From Sinotaia quadrata (taxonomy: Eukaryota > Mollusca > Gastropoda > Architaenioglossa > Viviparidae): a DNA stretch of 64,000 bases. Shown here piece by piece: positions 24,490 to 36,964 of the stretch. The translations under genes and the position numbers were made by a program. The DNA is taken from positions 21,930,975 through 21,994,974 of the forward strand of contig CM054183.1 of the NCBI GenBank assembly GCA_028829895.1, read 5' to 3'. Each line of letters starts with the position of its first letter. Positions within the stretch are counted from its first letter, which is position 1. The notes under the pieces are model-generated. The model worked only from the letters and a program-made list of their open reading frames with translations, searched no databases and was not told the origin of the DNA.

Positions 24490-24639
24490 CTCTGCTTTTC
24501 CCTTGGGAAAAGAAAAAGATAATGTTCATCAGTGAAGAATTGAACCAAAAAAAATTGATGAATAATATCCCCTGATCAGGATGAGAGAACACGCACTCAT
24601 GCTGGTGAAAACATGTGCGTCCTTTCTCAATGATGAACG

Positions 24640-24710
24640 CAGAAAGTACTCCATGCAGAAAGTACTCCATGCTGAAAGTACTTCATGCAGAAAGTACTCC
24701 ATGCTGAAAA
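24640..24710. repeat. 16-bp tandem repeat, 4-5 copies
   Basis: The unit is CAGAAAGTACTCCATG with CTG and CTT variants. Confidence 0.85.
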
Positions 24711-25089
24711 GCGATGAAGTGACAAATGGTGAAGACTATTTGCTCATGATGAGATGTACACAAATATCCCCTCCTAGCCCAGTCCTGTCCCCTCAGCTCT
24801 GGCAATGGACTCTGAGGACAGCCACTATCAGGGATTGGTACCGTTGAATGACTGGGTTCAAGGACATACTGACCCAAACCATGCAAAGACTTGGTAGTTG
24901 GAAACACGACCACTATTCAGTCAGAGTCTAATCAAACGGTGAAAATTCACTGGGTCTTTTCACAAAAAATCCCAAAATTTCGAAAAGACTAGTGCTGGCT
25001 GAAATGCAGAGGAAAAATCGTAACTCTTGTTGCCTTCTCTGTAGCTGCGCATACATACACCTGTCAGAAAAAGTTCACACCAAACTATT
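24711..25089. other. Less AT-rich interval, unidentified
   Basis: Complex, relatively GC-rich sequence at 24740-24940 with a 76-codon minus-strand frame. It may be a fragment of an interspersed repeat. No domain is recognised. Confidence 0.25.
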
Positions 25090-25422
25090 TGAAGCTCTGA
25101 GTCTGCTCACAGAAAACTCTTTGAGATTCATAGTCATTTTCTTTACACAACATAATCTTTGAAGATTATAGTCACTTTTTGTTCACAGTCACTTTTTGTT
25201 TACAGTAAACTCTCTGAAGCTCTTGGTCACTTTCTGTTCGCAGTAAACTCTTTGATGTTCATTGTCATTTGTTGTACACACAAAACTCTTTGAAGTTCAT
25301 AATCACTTTCTGACCAATCTCTTTGAAACTCTGAGTCACTTTCTGTTCACACTAAACTCTTTGATGTTCTGTGTCACTTTCTGTTCACACAAAACTCTTT
25401 GATGTTCTGAGTCACTTTCAAG
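25090..25422. repeat. Degenerate tandem repeat around ACTCTTTGAAG
   Basis: AAACTCTTTGA(A/T)G(T/C)TC, then GTCACTTTCTGTTCACA, recurs about nine times at roughly 33-45 bases. Confidence 0.8.
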
Positions 25423-25494
25423 TAAACATTTGATGAGCCCTTTTCTCTTTCTTGTACATTTGCAGTCTTCAACATTATCGAATGGAATTTTGTG

Positions 25495-25496
<2 letters not shown>

Positions 25497-25559
<63 letters not shown>

Positions 25560-25590
25560 GCACGCACACGCACACACACACACACACACA

Positions 25591-25622
<32 letters not shown>

Positions 25623-25633
25623 CACACACACAA
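25497..25633. repeat. (CA)n with CACG interruptions
   Basis: About 135 bases of CA dinucleotides with two clusters of CG-containing units (CACGCACG), an alternating purine-pyrimidine tract. Confidence 0.95.
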
Positions 25634-26336
25634 ATGAAAAGGGAGTCTGCTTTATATTTAAATATTATTTGCACTGTACAGCATAATCTCTCACACTTTC
25701 AAGATCTGACTACTTTCTATTCTTGCAAATCAAAAGACACGCATGCGACTGTCCTACTTTTCATAACAGTGAGTGATGTGTTTGTGATTAAAAAATAAAT
25801 ACCCAATAAAGTTTTGTACGAAAACCCCTTATCGACCAGAATCCGCGGAATAAGCTGGTTAAACACGCAAGTGTTTGTTTTTTGGATAACCTCGATAAGA
25901 CGCACTTTCGCCGAGGGCCAAAGCAGTGCAATGTGGCCCATACCTACACAACCACTAACAGAATAAAAATTGACAGCAAATCACATCATACATGCTTTAG
26001 CAAGGGGCCCACGGGCAACTGTCCAGCGTGCCCATACGTTAAAACGGCACTGCTTTCGCCATTAACTACTAACTCGTTTCAGTGTTTAAAACGTTTCCAC
26101 TTGTGTCAGTAATGCATCTTATGCTAAGCTACCAAAATTCTTAAAAGTGAGACGTACATGTATTAATTCTCAGTTGTCATTGTATCCAGATAGTTCCGTG
26201 TCAGAGCAGTAGTAAACGCACACATATGTGTATTAGACAACCCTTTTAACACGAGTACAAATACGTTTTCAGAGAGTTAGTTCCCTGTAATCGGAGATAA
26301 CGCTCAACAATCTCGCTTTCAAGCACCGTTTTATTT
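25634..26336. other. Unique interval, no gene seen
   Basis: Complex sequence with no repeats. A plus-strand frame at 25882-26112 starts without an ATG or splice support. Confidence 0.35.
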
Positions 26337-26396
26337 TTGCCGAGTAGGTATATCAACCTTGTACGTGCAGGGTTCGAGTCCGTGTTTCTTAAATTA
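26337..26396 (+). repeat. tRNA-like fragment with A- and B-box matches
   Basis: TGCCGAGTAGGTA fits an A box. About 35 bases later GGGTTCGAGTCC fits a B box, with a partly paired T-arm (CAGGG...CCGTG). The acceptor stem does not pair convincingly, so this is more likely a tRNA-derived SINE remnant than a working tRNA. Confidence 0.35.
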
Positions 26397-27689
26397 ATTT
26401 TAATACCGTTAAAATGCAGTGTGGCGCTATATGTCCATAACTGCGAATAAATTTCATTCTAATCTATAAAAGTATTTTTTTGTGTGCAAATAATCACTAA
26501 TGACTTCCTTTGAAGCGAACCTGTTCCTTCTACTATCGACATTTCATTATAACATTAGCAATATTTTTTTTCTACGTTAAGTAGTACTCTCATAATTTGG
26601 AATTTGTGTACTTTAAGAAAATAAACAACGGAAGTGGAAATTTACCGCCTACTTCATAGTAACGACAATAAATATTTTCAATATTTATAAATGAGTTGTT
26701 CTTTTAAAGAAAGAAAGAAAGAAAGAAAGAAAAGCATGCAGTTAATAAATATTTTGTTGTTTAGTTTTCGATAATATCTTTATTATAGTTTGGGTTTAGG
26801 TACAGCATGCAAATAGTATGTATACATATTATAAAATTGTTATGCTTGCGGGTTTGTGGGGATTAAGTAAAAAAGTACTGAACAGATTTTGATCGGACAC
26901 TTTTGTTGCATGTCTTAGTGCCCTAAAATAAAGATAGGCTGTATAACATCACATTGTCCCATAAGGGAGCTCGCCAGTATCACTAAAACTACAACAACAC
27001 TTTTTATTAACAATAAAGTGCATGTGAGCTACTGGCCTGAAAACTTGGAAAATTTTCCATTAAAAGTAAAGCCCAGGTGCACAAGCCATGGATAAAACAT
27101 TTCTTGCTCAGGGGACGAATGTGTCTCACTCAGATCACGTTTCTCACTCTGGATATTTGATTTTAGTCACACTGTAAATATTTTATTTTTGATTTGTGTG
27201 TGTTACATTATGCTTATGTGTAGTTAGTTCTGTAAATTGAGTGGGGTTAATATTTATGTGGGGGTTGGGGAGGGTGTAGAGCAGCATTAAATGTTACACT
27301 ACTGGATTTTAGGCTGTAGTAAATATCGGATTTTGGATTTTGGTGATTGCATTACACTAAATGGTTAGCTCTATTTTTGCAATCCCCCCTCCGTTTCTGA
27401 AAAGAGATCAACCTTAATTCAATCTCAGCGAATGTAAAGAGAAACCAATTTATGCGGCTCATGGTTCTTACCTGGCATATTAAAAAAATACTATAAAATA
27501 ATTTTGCTTTAAAGAACCTATTCTGAAAACTGCAATGTAAAAGAGCAAAGCCACTGGTGAATATTTAATTTTACTATATAGAATGTATTCTTTTTTTTTT
27601 TAAAGATGTGTAGTTTATTTTTTGTAAAAGCACAGCAAGCAGTTTAACATTTGGCTAAGATAGAGATTTCTCAAAAAAACATATGTGCA
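26397..27689. other. AT-rich interval, no gene seen
   Basis: Contains a short (AAAG)n run at 26705-26733. Otherwise I see no exon or repeat. Confidence 0.4.
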
Positions 27690-27842
27690 GTTTATATCTT
27701 GCTTATAATATAGAATTATTTATTTTTTAAGGGCAGTATGCACTTAAACATTTATAATATAGAATTATTTATTTTTTAAGGGTAGTATGCACTTAAACAT
27801 TTATAATATAGAATTATTTATTTTTAAGGGGCATATATTTAA
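27690..27842. repeat. 49-bp tandem repeat, 3 copies
   Basis: ATAATATAGAATTATTTATT then AAGGG(C/T)AGTATGCACTTAAA recurs with few differences. Confidence 0.85.
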
Positions 27843-28384
27843 AAAGAGTAAATGCATTTTAATATTTGTAATTACATATTTGTATGTATTTTAATTTTCG
27901 TTTGTTATGTACTTTAATTTTCTTTAAGACCTAAACACAGTTTAATAATTTGGCTATAGGTAATTAGACTAGAACTTTGAAAAGATGTGAAATTAATAAT
28001 TTAATTAATAAATAAATTAATTAATTCTTATGTAGTTTGAGTTAAGATTAGTTGTACACAAATCCATGATTGGTCACAAATGTCTTTTAAAACATTATCT
28101 TCTTTTGAGTGAAAATATGTACAATCAAGCTTTTACTTATTGACTAATGTACCAAACAAGCTCTTACTTACTGAGTAATATACCAACATCAGTATGGAGT
28201 GTGAAATACAAAATAAATAAATGAACGATTGTTGCTTAGTATTTTTTTTTCTGACAGTGAGAACACTTGAACAATTATATCTTAGCGTGAGCATATAGAT
28301 ACTATTTTTGATACTCCCTCTTTTAATTTTCATTTCTTTTTCTTTTCTTTTTTTTTGGGTGGGGCTGGAAGTGGGGGTAGGAAT
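27843..28384. other. AT-rich interval, nothing identified
   Basis: Includes a TTAAT-rich stretch near 27990-28030 and a TTTTC-rich stretch at 28320-28357. No gene is evident. Confidence 0.4.
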
Positions 28385-28800
28385 TTCAGTTTATCTTGAT
28401 ATTTACACAGTCTTATTGTCTCGTAAGGGTTTCTGTTTAGATATCGCCTCTGTTGAGAGTGATGTTTTAAGTCTGTCTCAGTATTTACACCGTCAGTCAA
28501 AGCTATATATCCCTGAGGGGGTTGGGTTCTGTCGGGAAGGGGGTGGTGGTGGTAGATTTCAGCCCATCTCATTATTTACACCGACAGTCATAACTACATA
28601 TCATTGAGCGGGTTCTCTCGGGAATGAGAGATTGGATTTCAAGCTTAGCATTGGCACCGTCAAACTGGAAAGTAACATTTCGGGTTTCAGTTTCGAAAAC
28701 AAACTCCTTTGTTTGAAGAGGGGTGTGTGTGTCTCAGTCTGACTTAGTATTTGCGCCATCTCAATTGTATGCCCCATATCGGTTTTGTCTTCACTTCGGC
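28385..28800. repeat. Old tandem repeat, about 5 diverged units of 85-110 bp
   Basis: TCTCAGTATTTACACCGTCA, TCTCATTATTTACACCGACA, TTAGCATTGGCACCGTCAA and TTAGTATTTGCGCCATC mark successive units, each followed by similar spacing and a GGG-rich end. Divergence is high. Confidence 0.55.
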
Positions 28801-29465
28801 TGTCAAAATTATCTCTTCACCTGTGGAGACAGACATCTGCTTATAAGGACCAATCATTGCTTCACATTTTCGTGTCGGAATACTGCGCACCCGTTGTCCC
28901 GTGACAACGGATTCGTTTGCTCTATCAAGCACTTGGTTGTCTTGGTGACGAGTTTCGTAATCACATTGACAGGAAGTCTAACTCTTCGTCCTGCTGGCAT
29001 TTTTCCAGTCTGAGGCGTAGGTATTTCCCTGGATGGTTTGTCAAATACTAACAGGACAGTTCTATTCTCAGCATTGCTTCACGTTGATTGGTTGATTTTT
29101 ATCGGATTTTTTTTTTTTAGGAAGAAGGAAACGTCAGGTGATTAAGACTGATTATCTCCCTTTTGCGATTAGAACGATCTTGAAACTTAACACTGAATAA
29201 GCATCGTGCTTGGCTGCATTAGTGTCTGTAGGTCACGCACGTAATCTATCGTGAATAATGATGAAAATAAAAGAAAGGAAACGAAAAACCTTATTGAAAT
29301 GGTCTATAATAGAAAGACACTGAGAAATAAAAACAGTTTAAAAGTAGAGAGAATATCATTTAGAGAGTGACAAGCGCAGTGGAGATTGGGGACATTAAAG
29401 ATTAAAGATAGTGAAAACATTGTGGAAAATAAAGCTCAGTGAGAGTGAACACTATGGGGTTAAAC
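28801..29465. other. Unique interval, no gene seen
   Basis: Complex sequence. The open frames on either strand have no splice or start support. Confidence 0.35.
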
Positions 29466-29690
29466 AGGAGAGAAAGAAAAAAGAGAAAGAGAAAGAATAG
29501 AAAGAGGAAGGAGAGAGAGAGAGGAAGAGATAGAGAAAGAAGAGAGAGAAATAATGAGACAGAAAGAGAGAGAATGTGAAAATTAGAAAAAGGTAAATAT
29601 TAAGAGAGGAGCTGGGAATTGAAGAGAACGAAATTTAGGGAGAAAGAAGGTTAGGGAGAGAGAGAGAAGGAGAGAATGAGGGAGAGCATG
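29466..29690. repeat. Purine-rich (GA/GAAA) low-complexity tract
   Basis: About 220 bases almost wholly A and G on the + strand, with irregular GAGA and AAAGA blocks. Confidence 0.85.
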
Positions 29691-30711
29691 ACTGAGGTTT
29701 ACTTGCATATAACAATGCACTACCAAGTCAATGCTAAGCGGGGAAGAAGTTGAAAGAGAAAATATATCAATGTAGTCTAGTTACTCTAGTATGTTAGGCG
29801 ATATTTTACGACATTTGCTGGCTATTATCCCAGCGCTACATATATGTATCGATTGTGGCCGCGTGTTGACATGCAATAAGATTACTCCTCACCGACAATC
29901 TTGTCAAAGCAGGGACTTGTTACTGTCTGTACAGTTTAGTCATGTTAACATGTTAGCAATTGAAACAGTGCATGTTATACACGACGCAAAGGACTTCGTA
30001 CGCCATGTTTTAATCTCCTTGGTTGCATTAGTTACCTGTTGTTGACGTGTTTCAAATATTTCAAATGAGAGCGAGAAAACATTTCCGAATACTATCCGAA
30101 CTAATCGTCCTGCTACGAAAACCAAATGAATGCTAAATGACCCAGCAGAGGCTATTACTGAATCATTACTTGTTTGAAAATATAACCCACGTTTATCGTG
30201 AACGTCTTGGTAAATTTACATAATATACTACAAAGCATATTGCTTGGACTAAACTTTGCACATTATCGGGTTGAAATATAACTTAAATATCAAAACAAGC
30301 TATACTTGAAATATCTTTAAGTACGTTTATGGTCATGTACGAGACTGCACTGGAAGTCCTGCATTGAATTATTTTCATAGTAGGGAGAGAAATGGAGCCG
30401 TCATATCATAATCCCGGGAGTTCATTTTATCTTTCAATGACTGCCAAACTCCAGGGTTTCTTGGAACAAAGCACAGAACTAATAATGAATTGAATAACTA
30501 AACAGAACTAATAATGAATTGAATAACTAAATAGACGTGTAAGGAAATATAATGTAAAATGTTTTCTTTCTGATGCAAAATGAGTCCAACAAATGACTAC
30601 AATCTATCTGTGACAAATATTTCCACACCTTCCTTTATTTGTCACGTGTTCCTTTATATTTACTATCCTTATCTGTATTTTTATTTATTTACTTTTGTCA
30701 TACGTGTCGAG
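29691..30711. other. Unique interval before the 69-bp array
   Basis: Complex sequence with a small duplication at 30474-30532 (AACAGAACTAATAATGAATT). No supported exon. The 84-codon frame at 29791-30045 is not protein-like enough to call. Confidence 0.35.
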
Positions 30712-31816
30712 CATTTGCTCACACTGCCAACATTTACATGGTATATTTAAGTAGACTTTGCGCACTACACGTTGAGTACACATTTGCTCACACTGCCAAC
30801 ATTTACATGGTATATTTAAGTAGACTTTGCGCACTGCATGTTGAGTACACATTTGCTCACACTGCCAACATTTACATGGTATATTTAAGTAGACTTTGCG
30901 CACTGCATGTTGAGTACACATTTGCTCACACTGCCAACATTTACATGGTATATTTAAGTAGACTTTGCGCACTGCACGTTGAGTACACATTTGCTCACAC
31001 TGCCAACATTTACATGGTATATTTAAGTAGACTTTGCGCACTGCATGTTGAGTACACATTTGCTCACACTGCCAACATTTACATGGTATATTTAAGTAGA
31101 CTTTGCGCACTGCACGTTGAGTACACATTTGCTCACACTGCCAACATTTACATGGTATATTTAAGTAGACTTTGCGCACTGCATGTTGAGTACACATTTG
31201 CTCACACTGCCAACATTTACATGGTATATTTAAGTAGACTTTGCGCACTGCATGTTGAGTACACATTTGCTCACACTGCCAACATTTACATGGTATATTT
31301 AAGTAGACTTTGCGCACTGCATGTTGAGTACACATTTGCTCACACTGCCAACATTTACATGGTATATTTAAGTAGACTTTGCGCACTGCATGTTGAGTAC
31401 ACATTTGCTCACACTGCCAACATTTACATGGTATATTTAAGTAGACTTTGCGCACTGCATGTTGAGTACACATTTGCTCACACTGCCAACATTTACATGG
31501 TATATTTAAGTAGACTTTGCGCACTGCATGTTGAGTACACATTTGCTCACACTGCCAACATTTACATGGTATATTTAAGTAGACTTTGCGCACTGCATGT
31601 TGAGTACACATTTGCTCACACTGCCAACATTTACATGGTATATTTAAGTAGACTTTGCGCACTGCATGTTGAGTACACATTTGCTCACACTGCCAACATT
31701 TACATGGTATATTTAAGTAGACTTTGCGCACTGCATGTTGAGTACACATTTGCTCACACTGCCAACATTTACATGGTATATTTAAGTAGACTTTGCGCAC
31801 TGCATGTTGAGTACAC
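30712..31816. repeat. 69-bp minisatellite, 16 copies
   Basis: The unit contains TTTGCTCACACTGCCAACAT and GTATATTTAAGTAGACTTTG. Sixteen units are nearly identical. I see only two variable sites, CTA/CTG and CAC/CAT in + frame notation. Because 69 is 23 codons, one frame is open on each strand. The + frame repeats ...NIYMVYLSRLCALHVEYT. The - frame repeats a cysteine-rich unit with CKCWQCEQMC. The + frame runs from about 30597 to 31853 but has no ATG before the array. Recent unequal exchange or replication slippage explains the homogeneity. Confidence 0.97.
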
Positions 31817-32217
31817 GCGCAATGTGAAAAATAACAGGATCCTCCTAAAATGAATTATTAGACATTGCCTGGAGTAGTATCATAATTAAATGACACTGGT
31901 TGTCACTCCTAGTGGAATTCAATAGCATAAATTCCATGAATGCATGAGCCCACCTCAAATCCTGTTATGAATAAATGGCTTACTGCATGACGTAAGCATT
32001 CCAGAGAAGTTAGTCAGTTAGGGTCAGCCAATGGTCACTCACAGTCCAATTTAGTTAAACAATGGCTGTATACTGGACAGCTGGAGCTGACCAATAGGTG
32101 CTAAGAGAATATTGTGGGGGAAACTCATCTTGTGGGAAATTACCCTTTTCACAATCACTTGCTGAGAAACTCCACACGAAATAAGACGAGTTATCTTGCT
32201 CAGGTCTCTGTCCTATA
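31817..32217. other. Unique interval, no gene seen
   Basis: Complex sequence containing two CCAAT motifs (AGCCAATGG and ACCAATAGG). No exon or repeat is supported. Confidence 0.35.
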
Positions 32218-32352
32218 GTTGCAAAAAAAAGGCATTACAGTGAGTAATCCACAGAGTTATGAATCTAAAACTAAAATGTTTTTCATTGCAACAAAAAGGC
32301 CTTACAGTGAGTAATCCACAGTTTAAGTCTAAAACAATAATGTTTTTCATTG
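32218..32352. repeat. Tandem duplication, about 65 bp, 2 copies
   Basis: TTACAGTGAGTAATCCACAG followed by AAAAC and ATGTTTTTCATTG occurs twice. Confidence 0.85.
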
Positions 32353-32930
32353 TTTCTTTTGCAGGTAAACACAAAGTAAATTTTATGTCCCACTTTCAGC
32401 TGAGCAACAATGTATTTCAAATTTCACCTTGTGTGCTGTTTTAATACTAAGATATCTTTTTAATTTGCTCAATAGAAATACTATACAATTTATGTTGGTT
32501 GATTTATTTGCAACAAACACGCTAGTCATTGTCGGAATTTTGTAGCGAGTGTGACCCAATGAATTTGGATCTCTATAGAATAACATTAAGTTTCAGAGCC
32601 ATTTTCATCATAACCTTGATCTGTAAAAAGTCAGTTAATTTTTATTTCTAAATTTAACACCACATCATAGTCTGTAAAACAAACTAAACTCAACGAAGAA
32701 ATGCACATCACATGGCTATTAACACTAGCTACAGTAGCCAAGTTCAGCCAGACAGCTCTGCAATCAAACATGTACTTCAGTTGACAGAATCCAGTCTACA
32801 AGCTTTGCACTTAATAACTCATTAGAGAACCATTGCAAATCGTGTAGCATACGTCACTGTGTGCTTTTTAGCCATATAAAATCAAATAACTTGATCTAGA
32901 TGTTGTATTGTTTGGTAGTGAAAACATCCT

Positions 32931-33265
32931 ACAAAACCAGAGCCAGCCAACAAGAAAAACAACTGGCCTTCTGTAGAGCGACAACTTACGAAACCAGAGC
33001 CTGCCAACAAGAAAACAAATGTCCTTCTGTAGAGCGACAACCTACGAAACCAGAGCCAGCCAACAAGAAAACAATTGGCCCCTTGTAGAGTGACAACCTA
33101 CGAAACTAGAGCCAGCCAACAAGAAAACAACAGGCCTTCTGCTAGAGTGACAACCTACGAAACCAGAGCCAGCCAATAAGAAAACAACTGGCCTTCTGTA
33201 GAATGACAACCTACGAAATCAGAGCCAGCCAACAAGAAGAAAAGTGACCTCCAGTAGAGTTGTCA
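32931..33265. repeat. 56-57-bp tandem array, 6 copies
   Basis: Units start ACGAAACCAGAGCCAGCCAA at about 32931, 32988, 33044, 33100, 33157 and 33213. They contain GGCCTTCTGTAGAG and are well conserved. Confidence 0.95.
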
Positions 33266-33600
33266 CATATTCTCTTCTATCATGGATTCCCTGGGGAACA
33301 GAGCAATATCATTCTGAGCTGGTACTGAGCTTTGACGAATTTTCAGGGTCATGGTATTTAAAGGTTTGAACTTCCAACCTGGATGTCAACCAACTCTTTC
33401 AGACGAAAACTATATTTTATTTAGAAAATAATTGATGCAAATTATGCAGCAATAGCAGAAGGTATTTTGATTCTTCAACTCGACGCAGTTAACTAATTGA
33501 AACAATAAATTATCAAGGCATTATTATTAAAAATAGCATGCATATATCCATCCTAATGTAGTAAAATATATCAGAAATGTAGCATTTGTTAAACTATTTT
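33266..33600. other. AT-rich interval, nothing identified
   Basis: No supported exon or repeat. Confidence 0.4.
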
Positions 33601-33860
33601 TAGGCATTCGCGCGCACACACGCAAACATAAACACAAATATTAATACCGTAAAGATCTAATACAAGCATATACATCGTACACACACAAACACACATAGAC
33701 CTACACACATACACATGCTGACACACACTGGAACACATACACACGCACGCGCGCGCTCATACACATATATACATTCTCACACATGCAACCACAAACGCGC
33801 ACACATGCAGATGCATATACGCACATGCACATACACACAAGCATGCTTATTAGCTTGTAT
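33601..33860. repeat. Degenerate CA-rich simple sequence
   Basis: ACACACA, CACGCAC and ATACACAT blocks with frequent interruptions; an old, decayed CA tract. Confidence 0.75.
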
Positions 33861-34574
33861 TGGGTGACATGAAATTCATAGTCAGCCACTCAATACAAAT
33901 AATCCTGATCGATTATAATAACAGGAAAGCTAAATATTATCTAACGAAACAAAAATATTATTTCCTCTAGATAAGAGAAGTTTGGCCGCTTGTGTTTAGA
34001 TAAAATGAAAAAAGAGACGAATGTTTCAATGCAATATTATTAGCTACTTTGTTAAAATAAAAGTGTTTGCAGTGGTTTTGAACTCACTGTTGGACAGTGT
34101 GATAACTGCAAAGCAAACGCTGCAATCATCTGATATCCTATTTAATAACTTTTTTAAATAACGCATGTTTAATTCTTGTATCGCCTACGTGATGTGACTG
34201 ACTATATCGTTAACATTTTGTCATGTCACTACACATTTCAAATTATTGCTAATCAGCACATTATTGTGTTGTTGATGTGCACCGTATTTCAATTCTTTCT
34301 GGGATTAATCTACCTCCAACATGTTAGTACTTAATAGCATTAAATAATTTGAAATAGTGTTTTGAATTATTTTCTTTATATTAAGGCCTAATTAAATATG
34401 CCAATCTAATGATATTAGCCAAAACCGGTTCCTTTGGCTCTGCAATGGTGACATATTTGTATGAGACTTCACGCTGGTTTGTCTAAAATCATGGCCAAAT
34501 TGTATCCTTCTACGTAAGGTCATGTTACTTGGTTGTACGCCACAAGATGAGCAATCGCGATTGTGTCTCTTTGA
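33861..34574. other. AT-rich interval beside the Gypsy remnant
   Basis: No reverse transcriptase motif is visible where one would be expected after the protease, so the element ends or is replaced here. Confidence 0.35.
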
Positions 34575-35600
34575 TTAACATATGTAAAAGGTGATTGTGT
34601 GGTATGTATAATCTTCCTCTCTGATGAGGTCAATGTGGACTATGGACTCAAACTCGGTCCCTGTGTCTATGAGACACTCAACGTCAGTGGCATTTACTTT
34701 GGCGGTGACAACAGTAGAGGGATGGTCCTTTTTCATTTTCACCACCGTCTCCTCCTTGGCTATTTTTTGTACCACATTGGTACCAAAATGTTTCAGCTTA
34801 CTACGGCAGTCCTGTGCATTGTGTATATACGAATATGGCAGTTTGTACGGTACATTGCATTATCATGAACGTTATGGTTCTGTTTAAGAGAAGGGGGGGG
34901 GGGGGTTGGTGTGGTTTGCATGTGAGAGGTGACTGATGGACTAAGTTGCCAGTGGTTTTATTTGCTGGCCTGCTAGCAGATTACAAGCTGGGGTGTACCA
35001 GTCAGCGATGGAAGCTAACTTATATAAGTCAGTCTTGCCTCCCTCATGCAGGTGTTTGCGTAAATCAGGTGTATACATGTTGCGCAACTGTTAGACCATG
35101 AACTTTTTAAGTACCCCTTCAGTGGTCCAGTCGGTTCCTGATATCTTTACCCATTTCTCCACGAAACCTTCTAATCGGGCTATGTTTCATTTTTTTTTCT
35201 TTCTTTGCGGTAGTACGCATCTGACGTCAGTTAAAAATGGACTAAAAGGGTCTGTTTCAAAGTGGTGTAATCACGAACTTGGTTTTCCGGTCCACGGACA
35301 GTGTTTCTCCCCTCCGACTTAAAACTAGCACTCTTCCCAAATCTTTAGCAGTTAATTCATAATCTCCGCACAACCTTTCAAACTGAGCTAAGCAAATGTC
35401 TAAGTCAGTCTCCTTCCAGTTGCATGGTTCCAGGCAGAATGGGCATATTTGTGGTGCGCTATCAGTACCGGTGCCACTGCGCATGTCCGTCATGTAAGAG
35501 ATGCTACGATGTATGTCTCTCAATAACTCAATGGCCGTCCATGTTTCTCAATAACTCAATGGCCGTCCATGCTTCCTCGAGCTCGATTCGTTCGCATTCA
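34575..35600 (-). pseudogene. Ty3/Gypsy retrotransposon gag-protease remnant
   Basis: Read on the minus strand, in order: a capsid N-terminal-like part (35523 to about 35320) with DLDICLAQFERLCGDYEL, which fits the L..FER motif of Gypsy Gag; a capsid C-terminal-like part (about 35140 to 34940) with RNMYTPDLRKHLHEGGKTDL and LASIADWY; a partial zinc knuckle, HNAQDC (34806-34823); and a retropepsin active site, LIDTGTE, with the DTG codons at 34659-34667. In-frame stops and frameshifts separate these parts, and a 20-odd-bp duplication interrupts the start near 35520-35575. No RT, integrase or LTR is seen. It is a dead internal fragment of a mobile element. Confidence 0.75.
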
Positions 35601-36576
35601 ACCCACAGTTTTTTTTCTCAAATTTAATCTCTTCACGTCTATCTTTCATCTTGCATATTGATTTCAACGTTAACAGTAATATCTTAATCTTCAAGGTTAT
35701 TAAAATAGTTACAAAGAGTAGCTGTATGTTATACTGCTTTGATAGGGATTTTACCTTTAAATGAATACCAGTGAAAGCATAATCACAATAATACATACAA
35801 TTAGTAAATAAAATATAGTGAAGCACTTTTATTCACATGGCATACAGTGGTTATAGGTCATAACAATGAATAATTGGTTGATGTTAATAACAATGCAAAA
35901 TGAAAAAAAATGTTTAATACAACCAACAGTTTCACTCAAATATTTGTACTGTCTATTTGTATTTTTTGTCTATGTGTTTCTCTGAACAGAAAATTGAATA
36001 ACGTCCCTAGAGTGTAGTTTGTATAATTATGAGTTCAATAGTTCAATCTCGAGGTGAGATTCCCAACTGTGTCGTTTTGCTGGGAGATGGGCAAGTTATT
36101 AATTCTCTACCACCCCTGGCTGTCTGTAACCTTAGGCTAATTCCACAAACACACTTTCTGGATGGCCACACGAGTTAGAAAGATGATTGATAGATAATGT
36201 AGAATAGAAGAGTGATAGCTCGAGCCCCCTGATACATACAACCAGGATAGTAAATAAATACAGGTGTCAGACTACAACATATAACATGTAAATGAGTCAC
36301 GCTAACACAAGTGGTCAGAGTATCAACAATAAATGTACAAGAAATAACATAAGACAGCATGGTTACATACGAGAAATGTTCAACAGTTACAATTAGAGTT
36401 TATACATGGACATCGTTCATAATTACGACCATGTGGTGTCATAAGAGAATGTTCGTTTTTGAGCCCTAATGCACTTTAGTAGTTATTTGGTTCTTTCATA
36501 TGAGCGAACTATAACTGACACTGCGACTGGTTCATTAAATATTACCGGCATGTGACAACCAGTAATATACTCGTAT
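35601..36576. other. AT-rich interval, no gene seen
   Basis: The part next to 35600 may still belong to the retroelement's 5' region. Otherwise nothing is identified. Confidence 0.35.
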
Positions 36577-36935
36577 CAGTGAATACCAAAGATACACCCA
36601 CAACAGTGAGTACCAATGATACACCCACAACAGTGAATACCAATGATACACCCACAACAGTGAATACCAATGATATACCCACAACAGACAGTGAATACCA
36701 ATGATACACCCATAACAGTGAATACCAATGATATACCCACAACAGACAGTGAATACCAATGATACACCCACAACAGACAGTGAATACCAATCATATACCC
36801 ACAACAGACAGTGAATACCACTGATACCCCCACAACAGTGAATACCAAAGATACACCCACAACAGACAGTGAATACCAATGATACCCCCACAACAGTGAA
36901 TACCAATGATACCCCCACAACAGAGAGTGAATACC
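36577..36935. repeat. 27/31-bp tandem array, about 13 units
   Basis: The unit is GTGAATACCAATGATACACC plus CACAACA. Some units carry an extra GACA, giving two length classes (27 and 31). Open minus-strand frames rich in Val, Cys and Trp are by-products of the repeat. Confidence 0.92.
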
Positions 36936-36964
36936 ATTGATACACTCGTAATGATACACACTAA

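Noticed and set aside
24311..24670. Cys/Val and His/Thr-repeat proteins over TG/CA tracts (also 22240, 25336, 50058, 55890, 56188)
   Set aside because: They are translations of dinucleotide microsatellites, not genes.
26337..26396. Functional tRNA gene
   Set aside because: A- and B-box matches are present, but the acceptor and anticodon stems do not pair well. Listed as a tRNA-like remnant instead.
30685..31853. Long open frames of about 400 and 370 codons over the 69-bp array as protein-coding genes
   Set aside because: They exist because 69 is a multiple of three. The + frame has no ATG before the repeats, and neither strand has start, splice or non-repeat domain support. Kept as a repeat and a finding only.
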